Of a stretch of DNA of 64,000 bases, positions 8,099-17,949 are shown piece after piece (the stretch's first letter is position 1; each line of letters begins with the position of its first letter). This DNA comes from Acinetobacter brisouioides (GTDB lineage Bacteria; Pseudomonadota; Gammaproteobacteria; Pseudomonadales; Moraxellaceae). The stretch spans positions 124,001-188,000 of the forward strand of contig NZ_SJNX01000002.1 in NCBI RefSeq assembly GCF_004331075.1, read 5' to 3'. A program made the translations under genes and the position numbers. Under the pieces are notes generated by a model. That model saw only the letters and a list, made by a program, of their open reading frames with translations. It was not told the origin of the DNA and made no database searches.

Positions 8099-9067
8099 TC
8101 AGACAAAGTTTGGATTCACCAAATAACGCGGTGTTCGATCTTCAAGTGCATCTATCAGGTTTCGATAGGCAAGTTCTGCCATTTTTAATCGTGTGGCTGC
8201 GGTAGCTGAACCCAAATGCGGTAAAGTGACCACATTGTCGAGATTAAACAACTCCGACTGTTGTAAAGGTTCTTTGCAATAGACATCTAGGCCCGCTGCA
8301 AAGATTTTTTTAGCTTTTAGAGTTTCAATCAAAGCAGTTTCATCAAGCACTGAACCACGGGAAATATTAACCAATACCGCATGTGACTGCATTAAATCTA
8401 GTTCAGCCTGCCCGATCAATGCTTTTGAATCTGCATTTAAATCTACCGCCACCACCACAAAGTCCGAGCGTTTTAGTAACTCTGCCAGATTACAATATTG
8501 TGCATTAAAAGATTGAGAAACTTCGATTTTTTCACGGCGGTTATGATAAAGAATATTCATGTTAAAACCATAAAAACCACGCCGAGCAATGGCTGCACCA
8601 ATATGTCCTAGCCCTATGATGCCCAAAGTTTTACCAAAGATATCCTGTCCAAATTGTGCTGCGCCAACAGTGCGTTGCCATTGCCCTTGTTTTGTCCAGC
8701 GATCCAGTTCAGGCACACGGCGTGCGGCACTCATGAGCAAAGTAAATGCCAAATCTGCGGTCGTTTCAGTCAGCACATGTGGCGTATGTCCTAGCCAGAT
8801 TTTTTTCTGATTTAAATAATTTACATCGTAATTATCGTAACCGACACTGACACTCGAAATGACTTTCAGACGCTGTGCTGGTGCAAGGTTTGCTTCATTC
8901 AAAATTCGTCCTGCACCAATCATGCCATCAGCATCAACCACATGCTGGCGAATCTGTTCATTGACATCGCCTTGTTTGGGATTAATCTGCACCACAGCAT
9001 AATTTTCTTGGAGTCGAGTGAGAATTTCTGGGGCGATTTGACTAAAAACCAGCACTTTTTTTAGCAT
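8099..9067 (-). CDS. D-2-hydroxyacid dehydrogenase (GhrB/2-ketogluconate reductase type)
   Basis: 322 residues of the D-isomer-specific 2-hydroxyacid dehydrogenase family: substrate domain, then the Rossmann motif GLGHIGAAIARR (about residue 152 onward), the arginine in NISRGSVLDE, the acidic residue in GLDVYCKEPL and the catalytic-type histidine in LPHLGSATAATR. These enzymes reduce glyoxylate, hydroxypyruvate or 2-keto sugar acids with NAD(P)H. The RNRRE segment after strand 2 favours NADPH. Which substrate is used cannot be told from sequence. The ATG has AGGA seven bases upstream. It sits between bepA and an unknown gene with 9-15 base gaps. Confidence 0.88.
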   Translation of the reverse strand: MLKKVLVFSQIAPEILTRLQENYAVVQINPKQGDVNEQIRQHVVDADGMIGAGRILNEANLAPAQRLKVISSVSVGYDNYDVNYLNQKKIWLGHTPHVLTETTADLAFTLLMSAARRVPELDRWTKQGQWQRTVGAAQFGQDIFGKTLGIIGLGHIGAAIARRGFYGFNMNILYHNRREKIEVSQSFNAQYCNLAELLKRSDFVVVAVDLNADSKALIGQAELDLMQSHAVLVNISRGSVLDETALIETLKAKKIFAAGLDVYCKEPLQQSELFNLDNVVTLPHLGSATAATRLKMAELAYRNLIDALEDRTPRYLVNPNFV

Positions 9068-9076
9068 AAAGCAATC

Positions 9077-9769
9077 CTAGAGTCTTAAGTGTTGAATCAA
9101 TTTCCATAATTGTTGTTTTAACAATGGCTGCTGTAACATATCCTGCAAGCTTGCTACAGTTTGGCAAGAAAGCTTAAATGATACAGGCAGCTCCCCCAAA
9201 CAAAAAATGCTTTTTTCGGCTGCCACAACATCCAAAAAACCTTGTAAATAATCTTGTAAACCACTTGGCTCTTGCAAATTAGCCAATGGAAACGGCCACT
9301 GCAAACTTGCATCCTGTAAATGTAATGCCTGCTGAATATTGCGCCATAAAGGTAATGTCTGGGCTGTGAGCTGCTGCTGATCGACGAGCAAAACAAATTG
9401 TTCAGTAAATAAAACCTGTAACTGAAAGGCTTGCTGCTCTATTTCTAGCGGTTCTAGATCTATCTTAGTGACCGCAGCAGCGTGTGCTGTTTCCTGTAAG
9501 TTTAATGGTGTTTCTACAGCTTTTATATTTAAACTAACATGCTGATCATCGGGCTTGATCACCGTTTCTTGTTTTATTTCTTTTTTTAGTACAACCTCAG
9601 GCTCAAGCTCAAGTAATTTCGGTACTGTTAATGTCCGACTCGGTTGTCCGATATCCGCATCACGCCATAATATCGTTGCAGTTGAGATAGAACGCACAGC
9701 AGCATGCCGAGGAATCCACAGATCAATTCCCATCATGGCGAGTTGTTGGCGCTGTTGCTCTATCATCAT
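9077..9769 (-). CDS. Unknown protein, possible DNA polymerase III psi subunit (HolD)
   Basis: 230 residues, glutamine- and leucine-rich, with no membrane segment. The N-terminus EQQRQQLAMMGIDLWIPR resembles the short conserved start of HolD (a leucine-glycine-isoleucine then tryptophan-arginine pattern), which in E. coli binds the clamp-loader gamma subunit and SSB. The middle (about residues 40-110) is low in conservation-like features. The C-terminal half looks globular (LFTEQFVLLVDQQQ..., FCLGELPVSFKLS). The HolD assignment is a weak inference from the first 20 residues; otherwise I do not recognise it. It precedes the hydroxyacid dehydrogenase gene by 9 bases. Confidence 0.45.
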   Translation of the reverse strand: MMIEQQRQQLAMMGIDLWIPRHAAVRSISTATILWRDADIGQPSRTLTVPKLLELEPEVVLKKEIKQETVIKPDDQHVSLNIKAVETPLNLQETAHAAAVTKIDLEPLEIEQQAFQLQVLFTEQFVLLVDQQQLTAQTLPLWRNIQQALHLQDASLQWPFPLANLQEPSGLQDYLQGFLDVVAAEKSIFCLGELPVSFKLSCQTVASLQDMLQQPLLKQQLWKLIQHLRL

Positions 9770-9841
9770 CTCATCATCTTTTCTAAAGTTAGCATAGTGT
9801 AGATTATTTCGCTGTGAAACCGAATGGTATTTGCCGATTTG

Positions 9842-11731
9842 CTACACGATCATGATACTGTTTTTCTTCATGACTTGATCCACGATTTCATCGGTTTCAA
9901 AACCTAAACGCCAATAAAGCAACTGTAGAACATCCAGTTCATCTTGGGTAATCACTCGATCATTCCACAAATATTCCTCAGCAATACTTAAAATACGCAA
10001 GCGATCACGCAGCAGCAACCCTGAAATGTCTTGCAGAATCTCGCCTAGATCAATCGGCTCATCGGATAAATCCTGATAATGCGCCCAATCTTCCGGTTTG
10101 ATCAGTCTTTTGATCAGATTTTCACGTATTTCTAGCTGATTACTGGCGTTAAGTTGCTGTACATGCAAGAGCGCATCCATCAAACGCATCACTTCAGGCA
10201 ATACATCATTAAATGCGGTTGGCATATGGGTCGGGAGCAAGTTGAGTTGATACTTCACTCGCTCAATCAGCAAGGCATCCAGCAAACCAATTTCACCATC
10301 CGCCTGCGCAATTAATGCCAGTTTGGTTAAAAACTGCCGTGATGAACTCAATGGCATACGCTGAATATTTTGACAAGCCAAATAGAAAACCTGTACATGC
10401 TGCCGCCCATCAATACTCAATAAAGCATCAACAATGGCACGACTCACTTCGGCATGTTTAGGAATAAATTCACGATACTGGCGAATCATTAAAATCGCCA
10501 CAAGAACCTCCCTTGAACCTGATGCAGTTTGCAAAGCGCGATCAATTTGTTCAGGACGTGACATTTTTGCACGTATTTCTGGATTTAATGGCTTAATCGC
10601 ATCTTTAAGGGTAAAACTAATTGGCGACAACCGTAGCAAAGGCAACGGTTGAGGTGCAGACCATGTAAATGCAACTTCATGCCCTTCATCACCAAAAGGA
10701 TGAAACAAACTAAATAACGGCTGGGTTTTAAGTTTTTTCAAATTTTCCAGACGTAAATCTTCAAGTAAATTAGGGTTTAACTCGTAAATGCGTCGCTCAA
10801 TGCTCGGATGAATATTCAACCAGCTCTGACTACTCAGTGAGTTGGCAAAACACATATGTGCTATCGATTCCGAATAAGCACTATGAATTTGAGAACCTGC
10901 GTGATGCACATAAATCCGTAATAGCGTCTGAATATTGGCATCATTGGCAATCAATTGTGTTGTATAAACATCATTTTTGAATGTCCGCCCGATTAACGTA
11001 ATAAATTTAATTAAACGAGAAATCAACAACCCTAAGCTACCCATGAGCCAGATGATGCCACCCAAAGCGACTAAAATGGTTTCAAATTTATTTTGACGTT
11101 TTGCATGATACGGTTTAAAACCATACCGCGCCACCTTGCTCCCCAACTGACTAAAAGTCGTTAAGCTACTAAACATGATTTTCAGGCGAGTGTTTTGATA
11201 AGTTTCACCCGTCAAAATCTGGTTAAATGCGTAGCTAAACAGACCATATAACTCAATTTCATCTAGGTTTTGCAATGCTCCCCATGTAATCACAATCACG
11301 GTATCGTCAGGGTGTACTCCTGCCGTAAGTGCATTTACACCGACTTCATCTGGCAATACATATACAGCAGGAACACGCAACCGATATTGTTTGGCAAATT
11401 GCTGGGTAATTTTAATTGCAATCGTTTCTTCAGGTGTGCTTTCCATGGGATTTAAAAAGCGCGCACGTAACTGTTTTGCCAACGAGTGCCCACCTTCACG
11501 AAACACATAAACTTCGTACAGCACCGAACCGAGCATGATTGCCAAAATGACCAGTAGTACAATCGGGCTCAGGTTATACCAAAACACCGACTGTGTCGGG
11601 TCAATATAATGCATGACCAGACCAAAAGATAAATTAAGCACCACCAAGGTCAGTACAATCGCCAACGAACAAATAGTCGTCGACCAAAATAAGCTTTTCT
11701 GATGTCCTGAAGAAAGTGTTTCCATTGCCAA
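9842..11731 (-). CDS. M48-peptidase-like membrane protein with a degenerate active site
   Basis: 629 residues. Two N-terminal membrane helices (about 18-41 and 53-76), then an M48-like domain: PAVYVLPDEVGVNALTAG (121-138) and LDEIELYGLFSYAFNQI (156-172) align with the HtpX/LoiP family, and IHPSIERRIYEL (308-319) matches the conserved HP..ERI..L segment. A second hydrophobic stretch lies near 218-247. Where active members have HExxH this protein has YAFNQ (167-171), and the third ligand glutamate is replaced too (TTQLIANDANI, 257-267). The C-terminal half contains a TerB-like helical segment (LALIAQADGEIGLLDALLIE, 471-490). It should therefore be a non-proteolytic membrane scaffold or regulator. 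Start: TTG with GAGG seven bases upstream, or ATG two codons later. Confidence 0.75.
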   Translation of the reverse strand: MAMETLSSGHQKSLFWSTTICSLAIVLTLVVLNLSFGLVMHYIDPTQSVFWYNLSPIVLLVILAIMLGSVLYEVYVFREGGHSLAKQLRARFLNPMESTPEETIAIKITQQFAKQYRLRVPAVYVLPDEVGVNALTAGVHPDDTVIVITWGALQNLDEIELYGLFSYAFNQILTGETYQNTRLKIMFSSLTTFSQLGSKVARYGFKPYHAKRQNKFETILVALGGIIWLMGSLGLLISRLIKFITLIGRTFKNDVYTTQLIANDANIQTLLRIYVHHAGSQIHSAYSESIAHMCFANSLSSQSWLNIHPSIERRIYELNPNLLEDLRLENLKKLKTQPLFSLFHPFGDEGHEVAFTWSAPQPLPLLRLSPISFTLKDAIKPLNPEIRAKMSRPEQIDRALQTASGSREVLVAILMIRQYREFIPKHAEVSRAIVDALLSIDGRQHVQVFYLACQNIQRMPLSSSRQFLTKLALIAQADGEIGLLDALLIERVKYQLNLLPTHMPTAFNDVLPEVMRLMDALLHVQQLNASNQLEIRENLIKRLIKPEDWAHYQDLSDEPIDLGEILQDISGLLLRDRLRILSIAEEYLWNDRVITQDELDVLQLLYWRLGFETDEIVDQVMKKNSIMIV

Positions 11732-11772
11732 ATAACTGCCTCAATGCATACCTGCCTATTCATCATAAAATA

Positions 11773-11797
11773 AAAAAGCGGGGAAATCCCGCTTTTT
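11773..11797. terminator. Terminator downstream of purF
   Basis: Stem AAAAGCGGG / CCCGCTTTT with loop GAAAT, T-rich on either strand. It follows purF on the minus strand and separates it from the M48-like gene. Confidence 0.8.
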
Positions 11798-11818
11798 CAC
11801 TATGATGAGTTAACAGGA

Positions 11819-13360
11819 TTATTCTTCACGAATCCCTGTTAAATCTACAGAGGCTGCATCAATATTCACATCGATATAACCATCTTTTTTCTTTTTTGCA
11901 AGGTCGCTACGGCTACGTTGCAAATTGTCTAGATATGCTTGATCAATATCGCCAGTGACATAAACACCATCAAATACTGAACAGTCAAACTCGCTAACTT
12001 CTGGCACTTTTGGAATACGAATTGCATCCTTTAAATCTTCCAAGTCTTGGAAAATTAAGCGGTCAGCACCAATAATTTCACGAATTTCTTCAACAGTACG
12101 ATCCGATGCAATCAGTTCAGTCTTGGCTGGCATATCAATACCGTACACGTTTGGATATTTCACCATAGGTGCAGCCGATGCAAAATAGACATTTTTTGCA
12201 CCTGAATCACGTGCCATCTGAATAATTTCATTACAGGTTGTACCACGGACGATTGAGTCATCGACCAACAGAACATTTTTACCTTTAAATTCAAGCTCAA
12301 CTGGGTTGAGTTTTTGGCGTACTGATTTTTTGCGTTGTTGCTGACCTGGCATAATAAAGGTGCGTCCCACGTAACGGTTTTTCATAAACCCTTCGCGGAA
12401 TTTAATGCCCAAGATATTTGCAAGTTCAAGCGCAGAAGTACGGCTGGTATCTGGAATTGGAATGACCACATCAATATCGTGATCTTCGCCCCATTCTTTC
12501 AAAATGCGGTTTGCCAGTTTTTCACCCATTTTAAGGCGAGCTTTATACACAGAAATACCATCAATCGTCGCGTCTGGGCGAGCAAAATACACATACTCAA
12601 AAATACATGGGAAGTATTTTGGATCTGTTGCACATTGCTTAGTGAACAATTCACCATCCGCATTGATATAAACAGCTTCGCCTGGTGCAATATCACGCTC
12701 AACCTTAAAGCCAAGTGCAGTAATCGCAACCGATTCAGAAGCGATGATATATTCAATCTTGCCCGACTCGGTCACACGTGAACCATAAATTAATGGACGA
12801 ATACCATTTGGATCACGGAAGCCCACCAAACCTTGTCCAGTCACCATTGCAACGACACCATACGCACCGCGGCAACGCTGATGTACACGATGTACGGCAT
12901 AGAAAATATCTTCTGGTGTTGGATGTAAAGTTCTGAGTTTTTGCAATTCATGCGCAAACACATTCAGCAATACTTCCGAATCCGAATCCGTATTCATATG
13001 TCGTAGATCAGTTTCGAACAGATCTTGACGAATATCATCCGCATTGGTCAGATTACCATTATGTGCCAAGGTAATCCCGTAAGGCGAGTTTACATAAAAT
13101 GGCTGCGCTTCTGCACTGCTTGATGAACCTGCGGTTGGGTAACGTACATGCCCAATACCATAGTTACCTTGTAAAGCACGCATATGGCGAGTGTGAAATA
13201 CATCACGCACCAAACCGTTGTCTTTACGCAAAAATAAACGCCCATTGTGACAAGTGACAATACCTGCTGCATCTTGTCCACGATGCTGTAACATCGTTAA
13301 AGCATCAAACAACAATTGGTTAACTGGCGCATGCCCAGCAATCCCAACAACTCCACACAT
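11819..13360 (-). CDS. purF: Amidophosphoribosyltransferase
   Basis: 513 residues. After removal of the first methionine, the N-terminal cysteine ([10 protein letters not shown]) is the glutaminase nucleophile. The PRPP-binding loop [13 protein letters not shown] and the [12 protein letters not shown] segment mark the phosphoribosyltransferase domain. It makes phosphoribosylamine from PRPP and glutamine, the first committed step of purine synthesis. It has no propeptide, so it is the E. coli-like type. The gene follows cvpA by 24 bases, the usual cvpA-purF pair, here with pyrD upstream; later purine genes purH and purD are at the other end of the window. Confidence 0.98.
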   Translation of the reverse strand: MCGVVGIAGHAPVNQLLFDALTMLQHRGQDAAGIVTCHNGRLFLRKDNGLVRDVFHTRHMRALQGNYGIGHVRYPTAGSSSSAEAQPFYVNSPYGITLAHNGNLTNADDIRQDLFETDLRHMNTDSDSEVLLNVFAHELQKLRTLHPTPEDIFYAVHRVHQRCRGAYGVVAMVTGQGLVGFRDPNGIRPLIYGSRVTESGKIEYIIASESVAITALGFKVERDIAPGEAVYINADGELFTKQCATDPKYFPCIFEYVYFARPDATIDGISVYKARLKMGEKLANRILKEWGEDHDIDVVIPIPDTSRTSALELANILGIKFREGFMKNRYVGRTFIMPGQQQRKKSVRQKLNPVELEFKGKNVLLVDDSIVRGTTCNEIIQMARDSGAKNVYFASAAPMVKYPNVYGIDMPAKTELIASDRTVEEIREIIGADRLIFQDLEDLKDAIRIPKVPEVSEFDCSVFDGVYVTGDIDQAYLDNLQRSRSDLAKKKKDGYIDVNIDAASVDLTGIREE

Positions 13361-13384
13361 AGCAACCTCGCAGACAAGCTTGGA

Positions 13385-13978
13385 TTAATTAAAAGGGTTT
13401 TTAGTCAAATGTTCTGAGCTGCTCCGTACAGGAGTTCCTTGCTCAGAAGAAGAATCATCTGAAGTTGCAACCTCAGCCTGATCCTGATGATTCATATGTT
13501 TTATGGCATCACTAGCAACATTTTTAGAAAACTCTGTTGCAAGAGGTGCGTATGGCAATAATGCCTGGACAAATAAGGAATGTTTCCATGATTGTGCAGT
13601 ATGCAACCATGGCGCAAGGCTTTGCATCACAATCAGGACAATAAATAAACTCTTGAGTGTACCAAATAGTGCACCTGCAAGACGGTTTAATGGATCAAGT
13701 TTCAGTGTTTTCAAAACACTACTTAATAGAGAAGTTAGCAGCCATGTAACTACAATCACAGCCAATGCCACACAGGCAAACGCAGCAACCTTTTGCACCA
13801 TAACATTATGGCTAAACACAGACATGAACGGTGCAAACGTACTCGCCAAACAGGTTGCCACAATCAGCGCAAAAATCCAGCCCAGCAAACTCGCTAAAGC
13901 ACTTAACAATCCTCGTCGCAATCCGTTAATGCAGCTAAACACCAAGATTGCAAGGACAATAATGTCTATGGTATTCAT
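13385..13978 (-). CDS. cvpA: CvpA family membrane protein
   Basis: 197 residues with four predicted membrane segments (from IDIIVLAILVFSCINGL, LLSALASLLGWIFALIVATCL, VAAFACVALAVIVVTWLL and FGTLKSLFIVLIVMQSL) and a polar, serine-rich C-terminal tail ending HLTKNPFN. CvpA is needed for colicin V production in E. coli and affects envelope tolerance to bile and low-charge stress; its molecular activity is not settled. It begins four bases after pyrD stops and runs into purF, so pyrD-cvpA-purF is one pyrimidine/purine operon. Confidence 0.93.
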   Translation of the reverse strand: MNTIDIIVLAILVFSCINGLRRGLLSALASLLGWIFALIVATCLASTFAPFMSVFSHNVMVQKVAAFACVALAVIVVTWLLTSLLSSVLKTLKLDPLNRLAGALFGTLKSLFIVLIVMQSLAPWLHTAQSWKHSLFVQALLPYAPLATEFSKNVASDAIKHMNHQDQAEVATSDDSSSEQGTPVRSSSEHLTKNPFN

Positions 13979-13982
13979 AAAT

Positions 13983-14987
13983 TTACGTCATAGCACGAAT
14001 ACAATCTTGCACCAAGTCTGGACCTGTATAAATCAGACCACTGTAGATTTGAACTAAACTTGCACCCACCTGTTGCTTAGCATGTGCTTGTTCACCTGTC
14101 AAAATTCCCCCCACACCAATGAGGGGAATCTGATTTTTTAACACAGCAGCAAAAGTTTTTAAACAGGCTGTACTTTTTTCAAACACAGGCGCACCAGACA
14201 AACCACCAGCCTCATCGCCAAATGGTAGATTTTCCACCCCTTCACGCGACAGTGTCGTATTGGTCACAATCAAACCATCGATTTTGTATGCCAAGAGTTG
14301 TTTAGCAATAAATGCAATATCATCTGTGCTTAAATCAGGCGCGACTTTCAAAACTAAAGGCACATAATGCCCATATTGTTCAGCCAGTTCAGCCTGACGA
14401 TTTTTCAAAGTTTTAAGCAAATGCGTCAATGCTTCTCCACTTTGCAAGCTACGCAAATTTTTTGTATTCGGTGAAGAAATATTCACTGTTACATAAGACG
14501 CATAGTTATAAACTTTCTCTAAACAGATTAAATAATCATCAGCTGCTTTTTCGACAGGAGTATCGGCATTTTTACCAATATTGATTCCTAAAACCCCTTT
14601 ATATTGTGCAGCCTTGACATTTTCTACAAGTTTATCCACACCGTCGTTATTAAATCCCATACGGTTAATAATTGCTTTGGCTTGTGGAAGACGAAATAAT
14701 CGGGGTTGTGGATTGCCCACTTGTGGACGTGGCGTGATGGTTCCAATTTCGATAAAACCAAAACCTAGTGCAGCGAGTGCATCAATATAGTCGCCATTTT
14801 TGTCTAGACCTGCCGCCAATCCAACTGGATTTGGAAATTCAATTCCCATACAAGTGACAGGTTTTGCGATAAATTTAGAGTTTACTAGCCCCATTTTATG
14901 CGCAGTTTTCAGCCATGATAATGTAAGTTCATGCGCACGCTCTGGTGCTAACGAAAACAACAAAGGGCGAGCCAGTGAATACATCAT
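13983..14987 (-). CDS. pyrD: Dihydroorotate dehydrogenase (quinone), class 2
   Basis: 334 residues from the ATG at 14987 ([21 protein letters not shown]); this matches the usual length, while an upstream ATG would add 15 unrelated residues. The N-terminal helical extension for membrane and quinone binding marks class 2. FMN and catalytic segments are visible: [33 protein letters not shown], the catalytic serine region [12 protein letters not shown], and [12 protein letters not shown]-like GIGGI. It oxidises dihydroorotate to orotate at the inner membrane. It heads the pyrD-cvpA-purF operon. Confidence 0.96.
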   Translation of the reverse strand: MMYSLARPLLFSLAPERAHELTLSWLKTAHKMGLVNSKFIAKPVTCMGIEFPNPVGLAAGLDKNGDYIDALAALGFGFIEIGTITPRPQVGNPQPRLFRLPQAKAIINRMGFNNDGVDKLVENVKAAQYKGVLGINIGKNADTPVEKAADDYLICLEKVYNYASYVTVNISSPNTKNLRSLQSGEALTHLLKTLKNRQAELAEQYGHYVPLVLKVAPDLSTDDIAFIAKQLLAYKIDGLIVTNTTLSREGVENLPFGDEAGGLSGAPVFEKSTACLKTFAAVLKNQIPLIGVGGILTGEQAHAKQQVGASLVQIYSGLIYTGPDLVQDCIRAMT

Positions 14988-15122
14988 AAAATCATCGAGT
15001 GGGTAGTTTGAAAACCGCCTTATTATAGGCATGCATACGCAAAAACACCATGCTTCACAACGCTTTATTTATAATATTCGTAACTAAGGTGTTGTGATTT
15101 TCATCACTAATTCCTGAAAAAT

Positions 15123-15156
15123 CATTGAATTGCTCTACGACAGCGAACAATTCAAT
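15123..15156 (-). terminator. Hairpin terminator downstream of sixA
   Basis: Ten-base arms CATTGAATTG / CAATTCAATG with a 14-base loop; on the minus strand the stem is followed by a short T-run (ATTTTT). It lies between sixA and pyrD and probably separates their transcripts. Confidence 0.6.
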
Positions 15157-15168
15157 GACAATTTTATC

Positions 15169-15624
15169 TTAGGCAAGCGGAATAAAACTCGCCTTTTGCG
15201 TTGATAAGCCTTCTGCGATCACTGCCTGCTCATAAATTCTTGCCTCTGCCAGTGCAAATGGCTGAAATGCCAATTGAGTCAGACGCTCAGCAATATAGGC
15301 CACCACATTCATGTGACACACCACAACAATTGACTCATAAGGGAGCTTTGACAACCAGTCGACTGCCAAATCTGGATCATCATCAGGTTTAATGTGGTCA
15401 CATAACATGACAGGTACATTGGAAAAATAATACTGAATATGTGCCAGAGTTTCCTGTGCCCGCAACAATGGGCTTACCACAAATAAATCTGGCTGAACTT
15501 TATGGCGCAAAAATTCTGCGGTTTGCTCAGCTTGCAAATGCCCACGTTTGGTTAGTGGACGTTTAATATCGTTACCATGAATAGGCGGAGCAGCTTCACC
15601 ATGACGAACCAAAGTTAATTGCAT
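15169..15624 (-). CDS. sixA: Phosphohistidine phosphatase SixA
   Basis: 151 residues of the histidine phosphatase superfamily. The RHGE motif (residues 7-10, LVRHGEAAP) carries the catalytic histidine, the second arginine is in SPLLRAQET, and VVVCHMNVV holds the second histidine. SixA removes phosphate from phosphohistidine, in E. coli from the nitrogen PTS protein NPr or the ArcB domain. AGGA precedes the start by six bases. It follows gpsA by 59 bases; the gpsA-sixA pairing is common in this group. Confidence 0.92.
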   Translation of the reverse strand: MQLTLVRHGEAAPPIHGNDIKRPLTKRGHLQAEQTAEFLRHKVQPDLFVVSPLLRAQETLAHIQYYFSNVPVMLCDHIKPDDDPDLAVDWLSKLPYESIVVVCHMNVVAYIAERLTQLAFQPFALAEARIYEQAVIAEGLSTQKASFIPLA

Positions 15625-15683
15625 AAAATTTCCTGATAAAGTGCAATTAGAATTGTTTATAACTCAACAATATGAAGATTGCT

Positions 15684-16757
15684 TTACACGTGCTGGTGTG
15701 GCAGAACAAATTCAACATCACTACGATGTCCATTTTTCATCAGCGACAAAGCAATCGATAATGGTGGTGCCTGTTCAAAAATCACATCATACAAGGCATT
15801 GGTAATCGGCATATAGACATCCAGTTCTTTGGCTCGAGTACGCACCTGCACAATGGTGTTAATCCCTTCGGCAGTTTGCCCAAGTTCTTCTGTCGCTTGT
15901 TGCAAGGTTTTACCTTGACCCAATGCAAAACCCACCTGATAGTTACGGCTGAGTGGGCTATTACAAGTGGCAAATAAATCCCCTACACCTGACAAACCCA
16001 AGAATGTTAAAGGGTTTGCGCCTAATTTTACGGCAAAACGACTCATTTCTGCCAATGCGCGAGTTAAAATCATACTACGAGTATTTTCACCGATTCCATG
16101 AGCAGCAGCCATTCCCATTGCAACTGCATAAATATTTTTTAATGCACCGCCCAACTCTACGCCATGCACATCATCACTGGCAAAGACGCGAAATAATGCA
16201 CTATGCAAAGCTTGCTGCACTGCATAACGCACTTGTTCTGAATGGCTGGCAATCACAGTACCTGCAGGCATTCCCGCCATAATTTCTTTCGCCAAGTTTG
16301 GACCCGATAATACGCCATAAGGTACTTCAGGCAACTCTTCACGGATAATTTCACTCATAAAACTAAAGGTATTCGCCTCAATCCCTTTGGTCAATGAAAT
16401 GATCGCCTGAGCGCTAATAAATGGCTTAATTTGCTGAATCACACTTCGGAAAGAATGACTTGGAATCGTCACCAAAATCAAATCACGATCACGTGCTGCA
16501 TGTTCTAAATCTGCCGTAATTTGTAAACTATGTTCAAGTTCAAAATCAGGTAAATAGCGTTTATTGATATGCGTCTGGTTAATTTCCTGAGCGATATTGG
16601 CATCACGAATCCAAAGCATGGTATCACAGCCATTGCGAGCTGCAAGATTTGCCATTGCTGTTCCAAAACTACCACCACCCAGCACAGTAACGCGTAAAGC
16701 TGTTTTCTTATCCACGGGTACAGCTTCCACCAAATCGGTAAATTTCACTTCAGACAT
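15684..16757 (-). CDS. gpsA: Glycerol-3-phosphate dehydrogenase [NAD(P)+]
   Basis: 357 residues. The Rossmann motif is VLGGGSFGTAMAN (25-37); LSGPNLAKEI, the catalytic-lysine region ALKNIYAVAMGMA, and LSGVGDLFATCNSPLSRNYQVG are the family signatures. It reduces dihydroxyacetone phosphate to sn-glycerol-3-phosphate for phospholipid synthesis in the cytoplasm. It has an extra stretch of about 20 residues before the first strand compared with E. coli. It lies 18 bases after the nitroreductase gene and upstream of sixA. Confidence 0.97.
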   Translation of the reverse strand: MSEVKFTDLVEAVPVDKKTALRVTVLGGGSFGTAMANLAARNGCDTMLWIRDANIAQEINQTHINKRYLPDFELEHSLQITADLEHAARDRDLILVTIPSHSFRSVIQQIKPFISAQAIISLTKGIEANTFSFMSEIIREELPEVPYGVLSGPNLAKEIMAGMPAGTVIASHSEQVRYAVQQALHSALFRVFASDDVHGVELGGALKNIYAVAMGMAAAHGIGENTRSMILTRALAEMSRFAVKLGANPLTFLGLSGVGDLFATCNSPLSRNYQVGFALGQGKTLQQATEELGQTAEGINTIVQVRTRAKELDVYMPITNALYDVIFEQAPPLSIALSLMKNGHRSDVEFVLPHQHV

Positions 16758-16775
16758 TGTATTTTCTCTATTTTT

Positions 16776-17357
16776 TTAAGGGGCTGACCAATAACTAACA
16801 TAAGCTGCCAAATCGACTGTAGCACGAGTAGGCAAATTTTTATCGGCAGTGCCAACATAAATAATACCTGAAATTAAATCATGTGCTTGTAAACCAAGTG
16901 CAGCTTTTAACGTCACAGATTCAACCACTGCGCCTGTACGCCACATCGCGGCGAAACCTTGACTTTGCAAAGACAATAGAAAATTCTCAACTGCCGCACC
17001 AGAACTTAAAATTTGTTCATATTCAGGTACTTTAGGATGCTCAACAATCTGAGTCAGTGCCAATACCAGTATCGGCGCACGAAAAGGATGATTTTTGACA
17101 CGCTCAATTTGTACTGGGTCAGTTTCAGGAAAATCCTGCTGCATCGCTTGTGCCAGTAATTCACCAAATGCTGCCCTTTGGTTATTTTCAATCACCACAA
17201 AACGAGTTGGCTTTAAACGATGATGATCAGGTGCAGTCAATGCTGCAGTAAATGCCAAATCAAGCTGCTGTTTATTTGGAGCAGGCTCAACCAGATGCCC
17301 AACAGATTGACGTTGTTGAATGTTATCATGAACCACTTTTACTATTGTATTTGCCAT
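16776..17357 (-). CDS. Nitroreductase family protein (YdjA-like)
   Basis: 193 residues of the small FMN nitroreductase fold: IQQRQSVGHLVEPAPN at the start (the RxS FMN-phosphate contact region), AALTAPDHHRLKPTRFVVI, GAAVENFLLSLQSQGFAAMWRTG and a final GIIYVGTA. The proline-histidine-histidine segment is like YdjA, a group that has a tightly bound dimer site and poorly known substrates. The ATG at 17357 is chosen; a TTG ten codons upstream lacks support. It heads the nitroreductase-gpsA-sixA transcript. Confidence 0.85.
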   Translation of the reverse strand: MANTIVKVVHDNIQQRQSVGHLVEPAPNKQQLDLAFTAALTAPDHHRLKPTRFVVIENNQRAAFGELLAQAMQQDFPETDPVQIERVKNHPFRAPILVLALTQIVEHPKVPEYEQILSSGAAVENFLLSLQSQGFAAMWRTGAVVESVTLKAALGLQAHDLISGIIYVGTADKNLPTRATVDLAAYVSYWSAP

Positions 17358-17564
17358 AAATACTGCAATCTTTTTTAATCTAAACAATGCGATTTAGATT
17401 AACACACTCTAAAAAATGAACTCTAGTTTTGCTGCAAGAAAAAACTAAGTGTTAAAGCTATCTGCAAAATAGCAGCAGAATCTGCATTTTTTATACAGAT
17501 TATCACTATTGTTTCACCCTATTGTTGCTCAATATACCAACATATCAGTTTTTTGAGGTCACGC

Positions 17565-17942
17565 ATGAAACTTTATTTACGTGTTGCCGCTTATATCGGA
17601 TTGAGTACATTCTTCAGTGCATGTAACTCCAATCCACCTGCAACGCTTGCACTGCAAAAAGAAAATAATGAGTTTGAAGTGACTGGCTTAGGAAAGACCG
17701 CGGTGATTGCAAAAAATAATGCCATTATTGCTGCCAAGAAAACCTGCTCTCAACAAACTGCAATTATTCGCAGTGAAAACACCAGTTACCATGGTCTTTT
17801 CAAGAATGTAACCGATGAACAAACAGGGCAAAGTGTGGCTACTGCCGCCGAAATATTAGGTGGTATTTTAGGACATAGCTCAAACCTACAACGTGATGAT
17901 GACTATCAAACCACCTTGACATTCTATTGCCAAGCCAAATAA
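17565..17942 (+). CDS. Small lipoprotein of unknown function
   Basis: 125 residues. The first 20 end in a lipobox-like FSAC with Cys20, so a lipid-anchored envelope protein is likely. The mature part EFEVTGLGKTAVIAKNNAIIAAKKTC resembles short periplasmic domains that take alternating polar alanine-rich helices after a GxGxT turn (as in LPP20/FlgT-like folds), and three further cysteines (TCSQQ, FYCQAK and Cys20) are present. I cannot name a family. GAGG lies six bases before the ATG. It is a single-gene unit ending in a strong terminator, convergent with rhlB. Confidence 0.72.
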   Translation: MKLYLRVAAYIGLSTFFSACNSNPPATLALQKENNEFEVTGLGKTAVIAKNNAIIAAKKTCSQQTAIIRSENTSYHGLFKNVTDEQTGQSVATAAEILGGILGHSSNLQRDDDYQTTLTFYCQAK

Positions 17943-17949
17943 AACATAA

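Noticed and set aside
12335-12781. A 148-codon plus-strand frame inside purF.
   Set aside because: Opposite-strand shadow of a strongly conserved gene, with unusual composition and no ribosome site.
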